Assembly (NCBI GenBank): GCA_037447235.1
Contig: JBBIHC010000004.1
Span: forward strand, 21,435 to 85,434
Length of the DNA stretch: 64,000 bases
Direction of reading: 5' to 3'
Origin: JAVZJR01 sp037447235
GTDB lineage: Archaea; Micrarchaeota; Micrarchaeia; Anstonellales; Bilamarchaeaceae
The notes under the pieces: model-generated
What the model was told of the DNA's origin: nothing
Seen by the model: only the letters and a program-made list of their open reading frames with translations
The model's database searches: none
Translations under genes and position numbers: made by a program
Shown: positions 24,886-33,467 of the stretch, piece after piece
Numbering within the stretch: position 1 is the first letter of the stretch
Layout of the letters: every line of letters starts with the position of its first letter

Positions 24886-25536
24886 TTATCTGCTTTTTTT
24901 GACGCCGGCTCTTTTACAGTATCTACTTATGCGGCATTTGCTGCAAAAAGGGCTGACCGGCAGGCATATTGTCTGGCCATAAGCGACAAAAACACGGTTC
25001 AGTTTTCTTATGTATCTTTTCGGCACGATTTTAAGAAGCTCTTTTTCGGTTGCGTGCGGATTTTTTGTCCTTACGAGCCCCAGCCTGTTGCTTATCCTAT
25101 GCACGTGCGTGTCAACACCCAAAGCCGATTTCCCATACGCCCTTGCTAGAACGATATTGCCGACTTTTCTTCCCACGCCGGGCAATTGAATCATCCCTTC
25201 AAGGGTTTGCGGGACATTTCCGCCAAACCTTTCCATGATCATCACAGCGGCTTTTTTCAGGTTCTTCGCCTTGACGCGGTAAAAACCAACCCCATAAATC
25301 GCCTTTTCGATAGTTTTTGACGGAATCCCAGCCAGTTCTTCTAGCGTCGTTGCCAGCGCCAGCAGTTTTGCTGCCGCAGCCGCTGTTTTTTCATCCCTGG
25401 TCCTGGTGGAAAGCATTGTTGCTACAAGGATGGAAAATGGGCTATCCGCAGTATTCCTCTCAAGCGCGAAGACCGGGGCGCCTTCCGCGTCCTTTTCCAT
25501 AATATTCAGCATCTTCGCCAGCAAGCTTCCACGCAT
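24886..25536 (-). CDS. nth: Endonuclease III (DNA glycosylase/AP lyase)
   Basis: Base-excision repair of oxidised pyrimidines. Helix-hairpin-helix LPGVGRKVGN supplies the catalytic Lys, GVDTHVHRISNRLGL the catalytic Asp, and CLPVSPFCSKCRISRYC gives the four Cys of the [4Fe-4S] cluster with C-x6-C-x2-C-x5-C spacing. An upstream ATG at 25593 would add 19 residues, but a TATA-like AAATTTAA just before 25536 makes the shorter form (216 residues) more likely. Confidence 0.95.
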   Translation of the reverse strand: MRGSLLAKMLNIMEKDAEGAPVFALERNTADSPFSILVATMLSTRTRDEKTAAAAAKLLALATTLEELAGIPSKTIEKAIYGVGFYRVKAKNLKKAAVMIMERFGGNVPQTLEGMIQLPGVGRKVGNIVLARAYGKSALGVDTHVHRISNRLGLVRTKNPHATEKELLKIVPKRYIRKLNRVFVAYGQTICLPVSPFCSKCRISRYCKRAGVKKSR

Positions 25537-25558
25537 TTTTTCACGCTTTACACACACA

Positions 25559-25573
25559 GTAAAAAATTTAAGC
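25559..25573. promoter_or_regulatory. Shared TATA region of nth and hjc
   Basis: AAAAATTTAAG reads as a TATA-like box in both directions, about 25-30 bases from the preferred nth start (25536) and about 40 from hjc (25610, with GGTGG upstream). Two repair/recombination genes therefore may share one promoter element. Confidence 0.4.
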
Positions 25574-25609
25574 CCTTTTGTTTTTATCTCCATCAGGTGG
25601 CCGGCAGAT

Positions 25610-25996
25610 ATGGCAATGAAAGCGTATGCGAAGGGAAGCAGGGCGGAACGGGAGCTGATAGACTACTTCTCGTCGCACGGATTTTCCGTGATACGTGCGG
25701 CCGGCAGCGGCGTTTCCTCCCTTTGCCCGGACCTTCTTGCATTTCGCCACAGCCTCCACTATGCGTTTGAGTCAAAGGCAATTGAGAAGGAAAATCTTAA
25801 TATAGACCGGGAACAGTTTCTTGGTCACCTGAGATGGGAGGAAAATACCGCAATAACTACTTATATCGCGTGGAGAAGAAACCGCGAGGACTGGCTGTTT
25901 TTGCCGCTTTCTGTTTTTGAAGAAAACGCCCGGTCGTTTTCAATATCTTGGGAAAATGCAAAAATGATAGGGAAGAGAAAAGAGGAGCTTGTGTGA
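25610..25996 (+). CDS. hjc: Holliday junction resolvase Hjc
   Basis: Archaeal structure-specific nuclease cutting four-way junctions. KGSRAERELIDYF has the first Glu, CPDLLAF the Asp and FESKAIEK the E-x-K of the PDDEXK core. 128 residues, normal for Hjc. The open frame extends further upstream but homology begins at the ATG at 25610, with GGTGG eight bases before. Divergent from nth; its end overlaps the untranslated start of the permease gene region. Confidence 0.93.
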   Translation: MAMKAYAKGSRAERELIDYFSSHGFSVIRAAGSGVSSLCPDLLAFRHSLHYAFESKAIEKENLNIDREQFLGHLRWEENTAITTYIAWRRNREDWLFLPLSVFEENARSFSISWENAKMIGKRKEELV

Positions 25997-26006
25997 GGGC
26001 GTGGAT

Positions 26007-27296
26007 ATGGCAAAACTGAAAAGGGCGCTTGGCCTGTTGGAGCTGACGCTTGCCGGCGTTGGCATCATCCTTGGAGCCGGAATTTATGCGCTGATAGGAA
26101 AGGCTGCCGGACTTGCCGGAAACGGCCTGTGGATTTCATTTGCGATAGGGGCCGTAGTCGCCGCGCTTACCGGCCTGAGTTACGCTGAACTGTCGTCAAC
26201 ATTCCCGAAAGCCGGCGCTGAGTATGAATACACCCGGCACGCATTCGGAAGAAAAATAGCCTTTCTTGTAGGATGGCTGATAGTGCTCAGCGGCATTTTT
26301 TCCGCGACTACCGTAGCTTTGGGCTTCTCCGGCTATTTTAACGCGTTGTTCCAGACGCCGATAGTTCTGACCGCGGTTGTGCTGATTGCGCTGCTCGCCC
26401 TCCTGATGATGTATGGGATAAAGGAAACCGCGTGGTTTGCCATCGTCGGCACTTTATTTGAGGCGGGCGGGCTCATTTTGGTCATATTTTTTGCCCTGCC
26501 CTATCTTGGAAAGGTTGATTATTTTGCAATCACATCGTGGGACGGGGTTTTTGCTGCCGCGTCGCTGATTTTCTTTGCGTACATAGGTTTTGAGGAAATG
26601 ACCAGAATGGCAGAGGAAGTGAAAGAGCCGCACAGAAATATGCCCCTCGGTCTTATCCTGGCGATCGCCATAACAACGATACTTTACATCCTGGTCGGGA
26701 TTTCAGCCATAAGCGTGGTGGACTACAGGCAGCTTTCCGTTTCCAATTCGCCGCTCGCGGATGTAATCAATATCACAATGGGGAAGGAGGCATTTTCCCT
26801 TTTCAGCTTGATCGCCCTTTTTGCCACCGGCAACACCGTCCTTTTGGTGATGGTCTCCACCTCACGGCTGATCTACGGGATGGCAAGCTCAGGCGGGCTC
26901 CCAAGAATCCTGGCTTATGTCCACCCCACAAGACAAACGCCGTGGATTGCGATAATACTTAGCGCGGTTTTTTCGATTGTTTTTTTTATGGTAGGCGGCA
27001 TAGAAAAGCTCGCAGCGATATCAAACCTTACCGTATATCTGACATTCATAACGATAAATCTGGCCCTGATAAGGCTGCGCTATGAGTTTCCTGAAATCAA
27101 GAGGCCGTTCAAAACGCCGCTGAGCATAGGCAGGATGCCCGTCCTGCCGGTTCTTGCCATCATCTCCTGTATTTTCATGATAGTGAATGTAGAAACAGAT
27201 GCCATCATTTATGGAGTGGCAACTATCCTGGTAGGCGTTGTTGTTCTTTTCTTCCTTACAAAAAACAAAAAGAAAACTAATACTGCTCGCACTTGA
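26007..27296 (+). CDS. APC family amino-acid permease
   Basis: About 429 residues with roughly 12 membrane helices. The first helix has the APC signature VGIILGAGIYALIGKAAG, and SYAELSSTFPKAGAEYEY follows in the helix 2-3 region, both typical of amino acid/polyamine transporters. Substrate cannot be told from sequence. GGGCGTGG precedes the ATG at 26007. Its 3' end overlaps the convergent rubrerythrin gene by 20 bases. Confidence 0.92.
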   Translation: MAKLKRALGLLELTLAGVGIILGAGIYALIGKAAGLAGNGLWISFAIGAVVAALTGLSYAELSSTFPKAGAEYEYTRHAFGRKIAFLVGWLIVLSGIFSATTVALGFSGYFNALFQTPIVLTAVVLIALLALLMMYGIKETAWFAIVGTLFEAGGLILVIFFALPYLGKVDYFAITSWDGVFAAASLIFFAYIGFEEMTRMAEEVKEPHRNMPLGLILAIAITTILYILVGISAISVVDYRQLSVSNSPLADVINITMGKEAFSLFSLIALFATGNTVLLVMVSTSRLIYGMASSGGLPRILAYVHPTRQTPWIAIILSAVFSIVFFMVGGIEKLAAISNLTVYLTFITINLALIRLRYEFPEIKRPFKTPLSIGRMPVLPVLAIISCIFMIVNVETDAIIYGVATILVGVVVLFFLTKNKKKTNTART

Positions 27297-27870
27297 GCAT
27301 GTAATAGTTCCTGTCGTGGTCGCAGGACGGGCATTTTTCCGGCGGAGTCGGCCCCTCGTGCACATAGCCGCACTTCATGCATACCCACTGGACCTTTTCT
27401 GATTTTTTGAAGACCGTGCCGTTTTTTACCTGTTCCAGCAATTTCGCGTATCTTTCCTCGTGATGTGCTTCTGCCTTTCCTATCGCTCTCAGCCGCCTGG
27501 CGATTTCGGGAAATCCCTCTTTTTGCGCAACATCTGCAAATCCCGGATACATCTTGGTGGTTTCGTAATGCTCGCCCGCGATTGCCGCGGCAAGATTGTC
27601 CGCCGTCTTTTCCATTATGTGCGGCACTGGCGCCTTCTCAACAATGACATCATCCGTCTTCACACCCGTTTTTTCAGCAAGCGTGTTAAGCATTCTCATG
27701 TTCCATTCGGCGTGCTCCAGCTCATTCTCCGCGGTAGTCAGGAATATTTCGCTTATCTGATGGTATCCCTCCTTTCTGGCTATGCCCGCATACATCGTGT
27801 ATCTGTTTCTTGCCATGCTTTCGCCGATGAAAGCCGCGGCAAGATTTTCCAGCGTTTTATAACTTCCCAT
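27277..27870 (-). CDS. Rubrerythrin
   Basis: Peroxide-reducing diiron protein. A four-helix ferritin-like domain with ENELEHAEW and GKAEAHHEERY (ExxH iron ligands), then a C-terminal rubredoxin-like knuckle with CMKCGYVHEG and CPSC. 197 residues. GGTGATC precedes the ATG at 27870, preferred over 27888. Protects an anaerobe with the desulfoferrodoxin at 43.7 kb. Shares an AT-rich promoter with the small secreted gene at 27.9 kb. Confidence 0.95.
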   Translation of the reverse strand: MGSYKTLENLAAAFIGESMARNRYTMYAGIARKEGYHQISEIFLTTAENELEHAEWNMRMLNTLAEKTGVKTDDVIVEKAPVPHIMEKTADNLAAAIAGEHYETTKMYPGFADVAQKEGFPEIARRLRAIGKAEAHHEERYAKLLEQVKNGTVFKKSEKVQWVCMKCGYVHEGPTPPEKCPSCDHDRNYYMLKCEQY

Positions 27871-27904
27871 TTGATCACCTGTCAACAAAGCGCATAATCC
27901 ATCA

Positions 27905-27926
27905 AGACAAATATTTTTAAAGTTTC
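27905..27926. promoter_or_regulatory. Divergent TATA region, rubrerythrin and small secreted protein
   Basis: AATATTTTTAAAG lies between two divergent starts (27870 and 27944), at TATA distance from both. Co-regulation is possible. Confidence 0.4.
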
Positions 27927-27943
27927 ACGATTATTGGAGAAGC

Positions 27944-28183
27944 ATGAAAACCTTGGTTTTATTGCTGGTCTTGGGCCTGCTGGTTTCAACGGCATTTGCG
28001 CAGCAGCCGTGCGTGTCAAGCGCGGACTGCGACGAGGACTCTTATTGCGGAAGCGACGGCTATTGCCACTCGTATTATGGCGACAACGGTGCCGGCTTTG
28101 ATTACAATCTATCCTGCTGCGGCGCCGGCCTCATCCTTCTGGGCGGGCTTGCCGCAATTGTGCTGACGAATCAGAAAGGATAG
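27944..28183 (+). CDS. Small secreted Cys-rich protein with C-terminal helix
   Basis: 79 residues. A clear signal peptide ends near AFAQQ; then CVSSADCDEDSYCGSDGYC, a spacing like Dickkopf-type or similar small disulfide domains, and a CC pair before a C-terminal hydrophobic helix. Resembles the Cys tail of the pilin at 18.9 kb (C-x5-C-x5-C pattern). GGAG precedes the ATG. Function unknown. Confidence 0.65.
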   Translation: MKTLVLLLVLGLLVSTAFAQQPCVSSADCDEDSYCGSDGYCHSYYGDNGAGFDYNLSCCGAGLILLGGLAAIVLTNQKG

Positions 28184-28235
28184 CCTGATTTTTTTATTTT
28201 TTCTTTTGGCTTTTCAATAGATTGCCGAGATTTGT

Positions 28236-28865
28236 ATGGGCAGGGCAGCGTTGATCAATTCCTTGAAAAGGCTGAAAAAATCGCGGATAGCCGGAGAGAT
28301 AAGAAAAAAGGTAAAAGGATTCGCCTCTTTCAGCAAAAAACCCGCGAATGAGGCATTCAAGGAGCTTTGTTTTTGCCTGCTGACTGCCAACTACAGCGCA
28401 GAAGGCGGGATGAGGATACAGAATGCCCTGAACAACAAATTCCTGTCCTTGCCCGAAGATGAATTGAAAGACGAGTTAAAAAAACTGCGTTATCGTTTCC
28501 CGAATACCCGTGCCGCGTACATATGTGAAGCGAGAGCGCATATCCCGGCTCTAAAAAAGATTTTTGGTTTCCGGGACGGAAAAGGCGCCAGGGAATGGCT
28601 TGTAAAAAACGTGCGCGGGCTCGGTTTCAAGGAAGCAAGCCATTTTTTGCGCAATGTCGGATTTGCAGATGTTGCAATAATCGATTTTCATATCATTGAT
28701 CTGCTCGCCCGTCATAGAATAATAAAAAAAGCACTCTCTATTACAAAAAAGAGGTATTATGCGATTGAAAAAAAACTTGAAGCAATTGCCCAGGAGACTG
28801 GCCTAACGCTTGCTGAACTTGACCTCTACTTATGGTACCTGGAAACCGGAAAGGTTTTGAAATAG
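28236..28865 (+). CDS. ogg: Archaeal 8-oxoguanine DNA glycosylase/AP lyase (Ogg2 type)
   Basis: Excises 8-oxoguanine. Helix-hairpin-helix glycosylase fold: GLGFKEASHFLRNVG has the catalytic Lys and IIDFHIIDLL the catalytic Asp, matching the Methanocaldococcus-type Ogg. 209 residues without the N-terminal domain of eukaryotic OGG1. The only good start is the first ATG, and no clear ribosome binding site is seen. Confidence 0.9.
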   Translation: MGRAALINSLKRLKKSRIAGEIRKKVKGFASFSKKPANEAFKELCFCLLTANYSAEGGMRIQNALNNKFLSLPEDELKDELKKLRYRFPNTRAAYICEARAHIPALKKIFGFRDGKGAREWLVKNVRGLGFKEASHFLRNVGFADVAIIDFHIIDLLARHRIIKKALSITKKRYYAIEKKLEAIAQETGLTLAELDLYLWYLETGKVLK

Positions 28866-28872
28866 AATAAAA

Positions 28873-28980
28873 AGCTGGGTAAGGGAATTGAACCCCTCTC
28901 TACCGCTCTCGGCAAATCATCGGCATAGCCTCATAAGAGCGATACTGCAGGCGGCCGCATAACCGATCTGCCAACCCAGC
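28873..28980 (-). tRNA. tRNA-Cys(GCA) with a 37-nt intron
   Basis: Read on the minus strand: acceptor GCTGGGT/ACCCAGC, D stem GCA/TGC, anticodon stem GCCGC/GCGGT, four-base variable loop, T arm with loop TTCAATT, and discriminator U73, which is characteristic of Cys. The 44-nt loop minus a 37-nt intron (28908-28944, between positions 37 and 38) gives loop CTGCAGA: anticodon GCA with G37, the position methylated by Trm5, whose gene is in this window. The central splice helix CTGC/GCCG has one mismatch at U33. No CCA encoded. Confidence 0.9.
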
Positions 28981-29002
28981 ATAAATCGTAGCTATAAGCA
29001 AT

Positions 29003-29018
29003 CTAATATTAAAAAACG
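29003..29018. promoter_or_regulatory. Shared TATA region of tRNA-Cys and the DUF763 gene
   Basis: CTAATATTAAAAAACG sits about 25-30 bases from the tRNA 5' end at 28980 on one side and from the ATG at 29039 on the other, so it could serve both. Confidence 0.45.
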
Positions 29019-29038
29019 TTGCGATTATTTTCATTCTT

Positions 29039-30112
29039 ATGCCAAAAACCGGCTTGCTTGACCTTCCTTTGCATCCGGGCAGGTGCCCGCCCTGGCTGTT
29101 CTCAAGAATGAAGCGCCTCGCCGCCGAACTGACTGCGGCGATAGTTGAGGAATACGGAACGCGCGAGTTGCTTTTCCGCCTGTCCAATCCGATGTTTTTT
29201 CAGGCATTGGGGTGCGTTCTTGGATTTGACTGGCATTCCAGCGGCTTGACCACGACCGCGAGCGCCGCACTGAAAGAGGGCGTAAGCCCGGATTTGGGGC
29301 TGGCTTTTTGCGGAGGCAAGGGAAAAACATCATTGAAAACGCCCGCGGAAATAGAGCTGCAGTCCGAAAAACTCGGAATCTCATCTGCGACAACCGCAAA
29401 GTTGTTAAAGGCGGCGCGGTTGAGCGCGAAGGTTGACAGCGCCTGCATCCAGGACGGCTATGCGCTTTACCACCATCTTTTTGTTTTTGACGAAAACGGC
29501 TGCTGGGCGGTTGTGCAGCAGGGTCTGAATGCCGAGTCCGGCTATGCCAGGAGGTACCATTGGTTTGATTCCGCTGCTTTTGTCGATTCGCCGAACAGCG
29601 CCATCGCTGGATATAAGCATGAGCGCGTGCTTAACCTCACAAGCGAAAAATCCGGGGAAGTGCGAAAAATCAGCGTTGACCTTGTGAAGGACAATCCGGT
29701 GCACATAATGAATGAGTTGCAGGGCCAGCAAACCCTTTTTGGCAGCAGAAAAATGCCTGCCAGGCACCACATAACCGTAAGCGACCTGACAAAAAAGGAC
29801 CGGGAAACCCTGCGCGCTGCATACGAGTTGCAGCCTGCGGACTACGAGGAGCTTGTATCGCTTAAAGGCGCGGGTGCCAAAACCCTGCGGGCGCTGGCAT
29901 TGCTCGCGAAGATATTGTACGGAACAGAGGCGGATTGGGAGGACCCTGTGAAATATTCCTACGCGCACGGCGGCAAGGACGGGATTCCATACCCGGTTGA
30001 CAGAAAAAACTATGACAACTCGATAGAGTTCCTGCGCCGGCTGCTGGAAGAAAAAAAGATAGGGGATGAAAAAACAAAGAGGCTGCTGAAAGCGCTTGCA
30101 GCCAGAACTTAG
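29039..30112 (+). CDS. DUF763 family protein
   Basis: 357-residue member of the DUF763 family. It starts MPKTGLLDLPLHPGRCP, the conserved family N-terminus, and contains SACIQDGYALYHH, QQGLN and RRYHWF segments seen throughout the family. Near residues 260-300 there is a helix-hairpin-helix-like LKGAGAKTLRALALLA, hinting at DNA or RNA binding. No function is established. Probably leaderless from the TATA-like box at about 29010. Confidence 0.85.
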   Translation: MPKTGLLDLPLHPGRCPPWLFSRMKRLAAELTAAIVEEYGTRELLFRLSNPMFFQALGCVLGFDWHSSGLTTTASAALKEGVSPDLGLAFCGGKGKTSLKTPAEIELQSEKLGISSATTAKLLKAARLSAKVDSACIQDGYALYHHLFVFDENGCWAVVQQGLNAESGYARRYHWFDSAAFVDSPNSAIAGYKHERVLNLTSEKSGEVRKISVDLVKDNPVHIMNELQGQQTLFGSRKMPARHHITVSDLTKKDRETLRAAYELQPADYEELVSLKGAGAKTLRALALLAKILYGTEADWEDPVKYSYAHGGKDGIPYPVDRKNYDNSIEFLRRLLEEKKIGDEKTKRLLKALAART

Positions 30113-30129
30113 CAAGAATTTAAACAAGG

Positions 30130-31197
30130 CTACCGGGTAATCTCAACTTCTTTATAGACATCAAGAAGCTCTTTTTTGTTTTCAAAATGCTTCCTGACAG
30201 GCTCTATGATCTTATCTATGTGCTCAGCAACGCAGTTTTTCAGGTCCATCGGATGGAGTTTTTTTGCGGCATATGTCTTTTCAAGCTCGCCATATGATGA
30301 AAAAGTAATGTCGCCGCCGAATTTTGATTCCCTGTAGACCGTTACTTCGGTAAACTCGTGAAAAACGATGTATTTCGCAAGCTCCAGCACCGGGTTGCCC
30401 TCAACCTCTTGCGGGCAATACGCTTTCTTAAGTTTTTCCTGGATTTCTTCTTTCGTGTCGTGGACGAATATTGCGGTCCACGGCTTGCTCTTGCTCATTT
30501 TGGCCGCTAGCGTTTTTTCCTCTTTTGTCGCTTCCCCGGCTATTTTTGGCGGTTCTGCCAGGCCCGGCAAAAGATGGTGGTGAAGAGCAACCGGCTTCTC
30601 CCAGCCAAGCGCAGGATAAACCTCCCTTGCCAGGACATGTATCTTTCTCTGGTCCATGCCGCCATGGGCGAGGTGGGCGCCTATCGCGCGTATGTCAACC
30701 GCCTGCATGGGCGGATAAAAATACTGCGCGAGGTCCAGCTTCTCGTTTTCGCTTCTCCCCATTATTGTCAGGCAGCGTGCTGCGCGCGCAAGCGATATCT
30801 TAAGCGAGAATCTCATGACGTCCTTCCAATAATCCTCGTTTTTATGGTAAAGTTCGCTTCCAAAGACAATCTCGGTATTCGGGCAAAAAAATCTGAACGC
30901 TTCTCTGTAATACTTTCCTGCGGTCAGTATTTTTTCCCAGTCTCCGCCGAGTTTTTTGTTTAAGATGCTGTGCCAGTCGGCCAAAAACACCTTTGTCTTG
31001 AAGCCGGCCTTTGCAAGGTCGTTTATCTTGAAACCGCTTAGAATCAGGGTTCCGAGATGAAGATGGCCGGAGATTTCAAAGCCCTGATAGTGGCAAGGCG
31101 ACCTTTCGCTCTCAAGAAGCTGCCTGAGGTCGGCTACGGTGATGGTTTCCTCGGCCGGAGGTTTTGTTATAAGCCCTATTCTTTCTTCAGCATCCAT
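30130..31197 (-). CDS. tyrS: Tyrosyl-tRNA synthetase
   Basis: Class I synthetase of archaeal/eukaryotic type. HIGH-like GHLHLG near residues 44-49, and the KMSKS loop AKMSKSKPW near 230. Residues around QGFEISGHLHLG and the late KYIVFHEF support Tyr over Trp. 355 residues, normal. Divergent from the diphthine synthase gene, with 52 bases between them. Confidence 0.95.
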   Translation of the reverse strand: MDAEERIGLITKPPAEETITVADLRQLLESERSPCHYQGFEISGHLHLGTLILSGFKINDLAKAGFKTKVFLADWHSILNKKLGGDWEKILTAGKYYREAFRFFCPNTEIVFGSELYHKNEDYWKDVMRFSLKISLARAARCLTIMGRSENEKLDLAQYFYPPMQAVDIRAIGAHLAHGGMDQRKIHVLAREVYPALGWEKPVALHHHLLPGLAEPPKIAGEATKEEKTLAAKMSKSKPWTAIFVHDTKEEIQEKLKKAYCPQEVEGNPVLELAKYIVFHEFTEVTVYRESKFGGDITFSSYGELEKTYAAKKLHPMDLKNCVAEHIDKIIEPVRKHFENKKELLDVYKEVEITR

Positions 31198-31249
31198 GCG
31201 CTAATATCTGATGATTGTTTTTTAAAGCCTATGCGGAAAGAGAACTAGT

Positions 31250-31963
31250 ATGCTCGTGCTTGTTGGAACGGGAGTAAGCAACGACATGACCCTGAAAGGA
31301 ATTGAAGAGCTTAAAAAATGCGATAGGATATACGCCGAAGTTTATACGGACCCCATGCTGAAAGAATTCCTCCCGGAGCTGGAGAAAAAAACCGGGAAAA
31401 AAATAACCGAACTTGAGCGGGAAAAGGTTGAAAGCAGTTTTTTGATTATGGAGGCTTTGGAAAAGCGGGTGGCGCTGGTTTCAGGCGGCGACCCGCTGAC
31501 AGCAACAACACATGTGGTTTTTGTGAATGAATGCAGGAAAAGGAACATTCCGTTTATGGTAATCCACAATTCATCTATATACTCCGTTGCCCCTGCCCGT
31601 GCCGGATTGCAGATTTACCGTTTCGGCAAAACAGTCACGCTTGTCAATCCAAGGGAAAACTATAAGCCGGCATCCCCGCTTGCCGGAATCAGGGACAACC
31701 TGGGGCGCAATCTGCATACGCTGGTTCTTCTTGACACGGAACCCGCCCCCATGAAAATCAATGCGGCGTTAAAGATGCTCTCCGAATTCAAGGACGCAGT
31801 GGTTGTATCAATGGCGGGAACGCCCCTGGAGAAAATATCTTACGGGAGCATAACAAGCCTGATGGCGGCATCAGACGGGCTGGGAGAACCGCCCTTTACC
31901 ATCATCATTCCGGCAAAACTCCATCCGGTAGAGGAAGAGTACCTCGCCTGGTTTAAAATTTAG
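31250..31963 (+). CDS. dphB: Diphthine synthase
   Basis: SAM-dependent methyltransferase of diphthamide synthesis on elongation factor 2. Tetrapyrrole-methylase fold: LVLVGTGVSN at the N-terminus, then LVSGGDPLTATTH, which holds the SAM-binding loop, and HNSSIYSVAPARAGLQIYRFGKT. 237 residues, slightly shorter than the usual archaeal Dph5. A TATA-like TTTTTTAAAG about 26 bases upstream suggests a leaderless transcript. Confidence 0.95.
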   Translation: MLVLVGTGVSNDMTLKGIEELKKCDRIYAEVYTDPMLKEFLPELEKKTGKKITELEREKVESSFLIMEALEKRVALVSGGDPLTATTHVVFVNECRKRNIPFMVIHNSSIYSVAPARAGLQIYRFGKTVTLVNPRENYKPASPLAGIRDNLGRNLHTLVLLDTEPAPMKINAALKMLSEFKDAVVVSMAGTPLEKISYGSITSLMAASDGLGEPPFTIIIPAKLHPVEEEYLAWFKI

Positions 31964-32019
31964 ATGCCTTTTGGCAGGCGCCAATTAATTATAAAAGTTA
32001 TGCGTCGCAATATTCCAGC

Positions 32020-32775
32020 ATGCAGAAGACCGAAAGTTATTCAACAATAGAGGACATATACGACCTGTTTTATTTCGAAGAACCGGACGTGCGCTATTAT
32101 TTACAAGAGGCCAAAAAAGCGGCTGGCAAGGTGCTGGAAATAGGGTGCGGTACCGGCAGGGTAATGCTGAAGTTGCTCAGGAACAACATAGATGTGGAAG
32201 GCCTGGACGTTTCAAGAAAGATGATAGAGATACTGAAAAACAAGGCGAGGATACAGAATTTAAAACCGAAAACGTACGTGGCGGACATGCGAAACTTTTC
32301 CCTGAAAAGCAGGTACTCGCTGATACTGGCGCCGTATCGCACCTTTATGTACCTTTCATCGGAAAAAGAACGGCTCAATACACTAAGAAGAATTTACAGG
32401 CATTTAACCAAAAATGGCAAGACAATAATACACACATATAACCCTTCGGCCCTGGAAATCAAGAGCGTTGGCGCTTTTCAGCCGTTCGATGTGAGCTTTT
32501 TCAGGCTAAACGGAAAAGAGATAACCGCCTTGTGGTATGTCAAATACTCACCAATTAAAAAAGAGCTCACCTATAGAATTTCTCTCGCCGGGGCAAGGGG
32601 CAAACCCCGCCATTTTGACACGCGCATTTACCCCGCTTCTTACGATGAGATGAAGAAATTGCTCCGGAAAGCAGGATTCAAGAACATAAAGACCTATTCT
32701 GATTTTGGCGGCACGCCCTTTAATCCCGCATACAAAAGGATACAGGGCGACTTGATCTGGGTGGCTGAAAAATGA
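32020..32775 (+). CDS. SAM-dependent methyltransferase, substrate unknown
   Basis: Rossmann methyltransferase of 251 residues. Motif I VLEIGCGTGRVMLKLL (about residues 37-52), motif II VEGLDVSRKMIEI and a motif IV-like YSLILAPYRTFMYLS. The family is broad. First gene of an overlapping same-strand run: this gene, the PsbP-like protein, a zinc ribbon, gltX and trm5. A TATA-like ATTATAAAAGTT lies about 30 bases upstream. Confidence 0.85.
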   Translation: MQKTESYSTIEDIYDLFYFEEPDVRYYLQEAKKAAGKVLEIGCGTGRVMLKLLRNNIDVEGLDVSRKMIEILKNKARIQNLKPKTYVADMRNFSLKSRYSLILAPYRTFMYLSSEKERLNTLRRIYRHLTKNGKTIIHTYNPSALEIKSVGAFQPFDVSFFRLNGKEITALWYVKYSPIKKELTYRISLAGARGKPRHFDTRIYPASYDEMKKLLRKAGFKNIKTYSDFGGTPFNPAYKRIQGDLIWVAEK

Positions 32776-33302
32776 CTGTTTTGCAAAAGTTTTTTTCCCT
32801 TTTTTTCCCTGTTGAACCAGAATTCAAGAGCACCGAGTTTGAGTTGTTTGAAGATTCGCTTGGGAATTTTCAGGTTTTTTATCCAAAACACTGGGAATAC
32901 GAAAAAGAGACTGCCGTGATTGATGGCACTTATGCAATAATATTCCACTCATCCACCTCGCCTTCGAACATGCGGATAGAAGTCAATATGAGAATACCAA
33001 AGAAATTTGGAAAAAAAAACTTTCAGAAGTGCATAAGGGACGAGATAGAAAAGCCCACCGCGGCAGTGGTATCCAAGGCGCGCAACCTCAGGGTGAATGG
33101 GAGGGACTGCGTGGAAACGGAATATTCTTTTAGCGACGGCAACAGGAAAATGCACGGCAAAAAACTCTTTGTTTTTGCAAATGACAGGATAATAAATGTC
33201 TTTTTCATCTGCCCCGAAAGCGATTATGCCAAACTAAAAAAAACATTCGCCTACATAATCGATTCGCTTGTCATAAAGCCAAAGAAGATGATGTTTTTAT
33301 GA
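32772..33302 (+). CDS. PsbP/DUF1795-like protein
   Basis: 176 residues. DSLGNFQVFYPKHWEYEKE is the typical opening of the PsbP/Mog1-like alpha-beta sandwich, and the rest alternates strands and helices with VNGRDCVETEYSF and RIINVFFIC. Those relatives bind small ligands or proteins. Overlaps the methyltransferase end by four bases and the next small gene (ATGA), so the translation is coupled. No signal peptide. Confidence 0.65.
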   Translation: MTVLQKFFSLFFPVEPEFKSTEFELFEDSLGNFQVFYPKHWEYEKETAVIDGTYAIIFHSSTSPSNMRIEVNMRIPKKFGKKNFQKCIRDEIEKPTAAVVSKARNLRVNGRDCVETEYSFSDGNRKMHGKKLFVFANDRIINVFFICPESDYAKLKKTFAYIIDSLVIKPKKMMFL

Positions 33303-33466
33303 GCAGAAAAAAGCAGGTGTTTGAGGTATGCGCCATGTGCGGGACGGTCGCGGAAGGCAGCTCGATCAAAAAAGAGTTCAAATGCCGAAAATGCGGCTGC
33401 AATGTGGCAATCGTTCTTAGTCGTGCCGTCTTCGCCGAGCTTGCAAAAAAAACCGGAAGAAGGTGA
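33299..33466 (+). CDS. Small zinc-ribbon protein
   Basis: 55 residues, too short for most gene lists. Start ATG (33299) overlaps the preceding stop as ATGA. Sequence contains CAMCG and CRKCGC, a CxxC pair separated by about 16 residues, as in zinc ribbons. The gltX ribosome binding site GGTGAG is formed by its last codons. Function unknown, perhaps an RNA-binding accessory in this translation-related operon. Confidence 0.7.
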   Translation: MSRKKQVFEVCAMCGTVAEGSSIKKEFKCRKCGCNVAIVLSRAVFAELAKKTGRR

Positions 33467-33467
33467 G

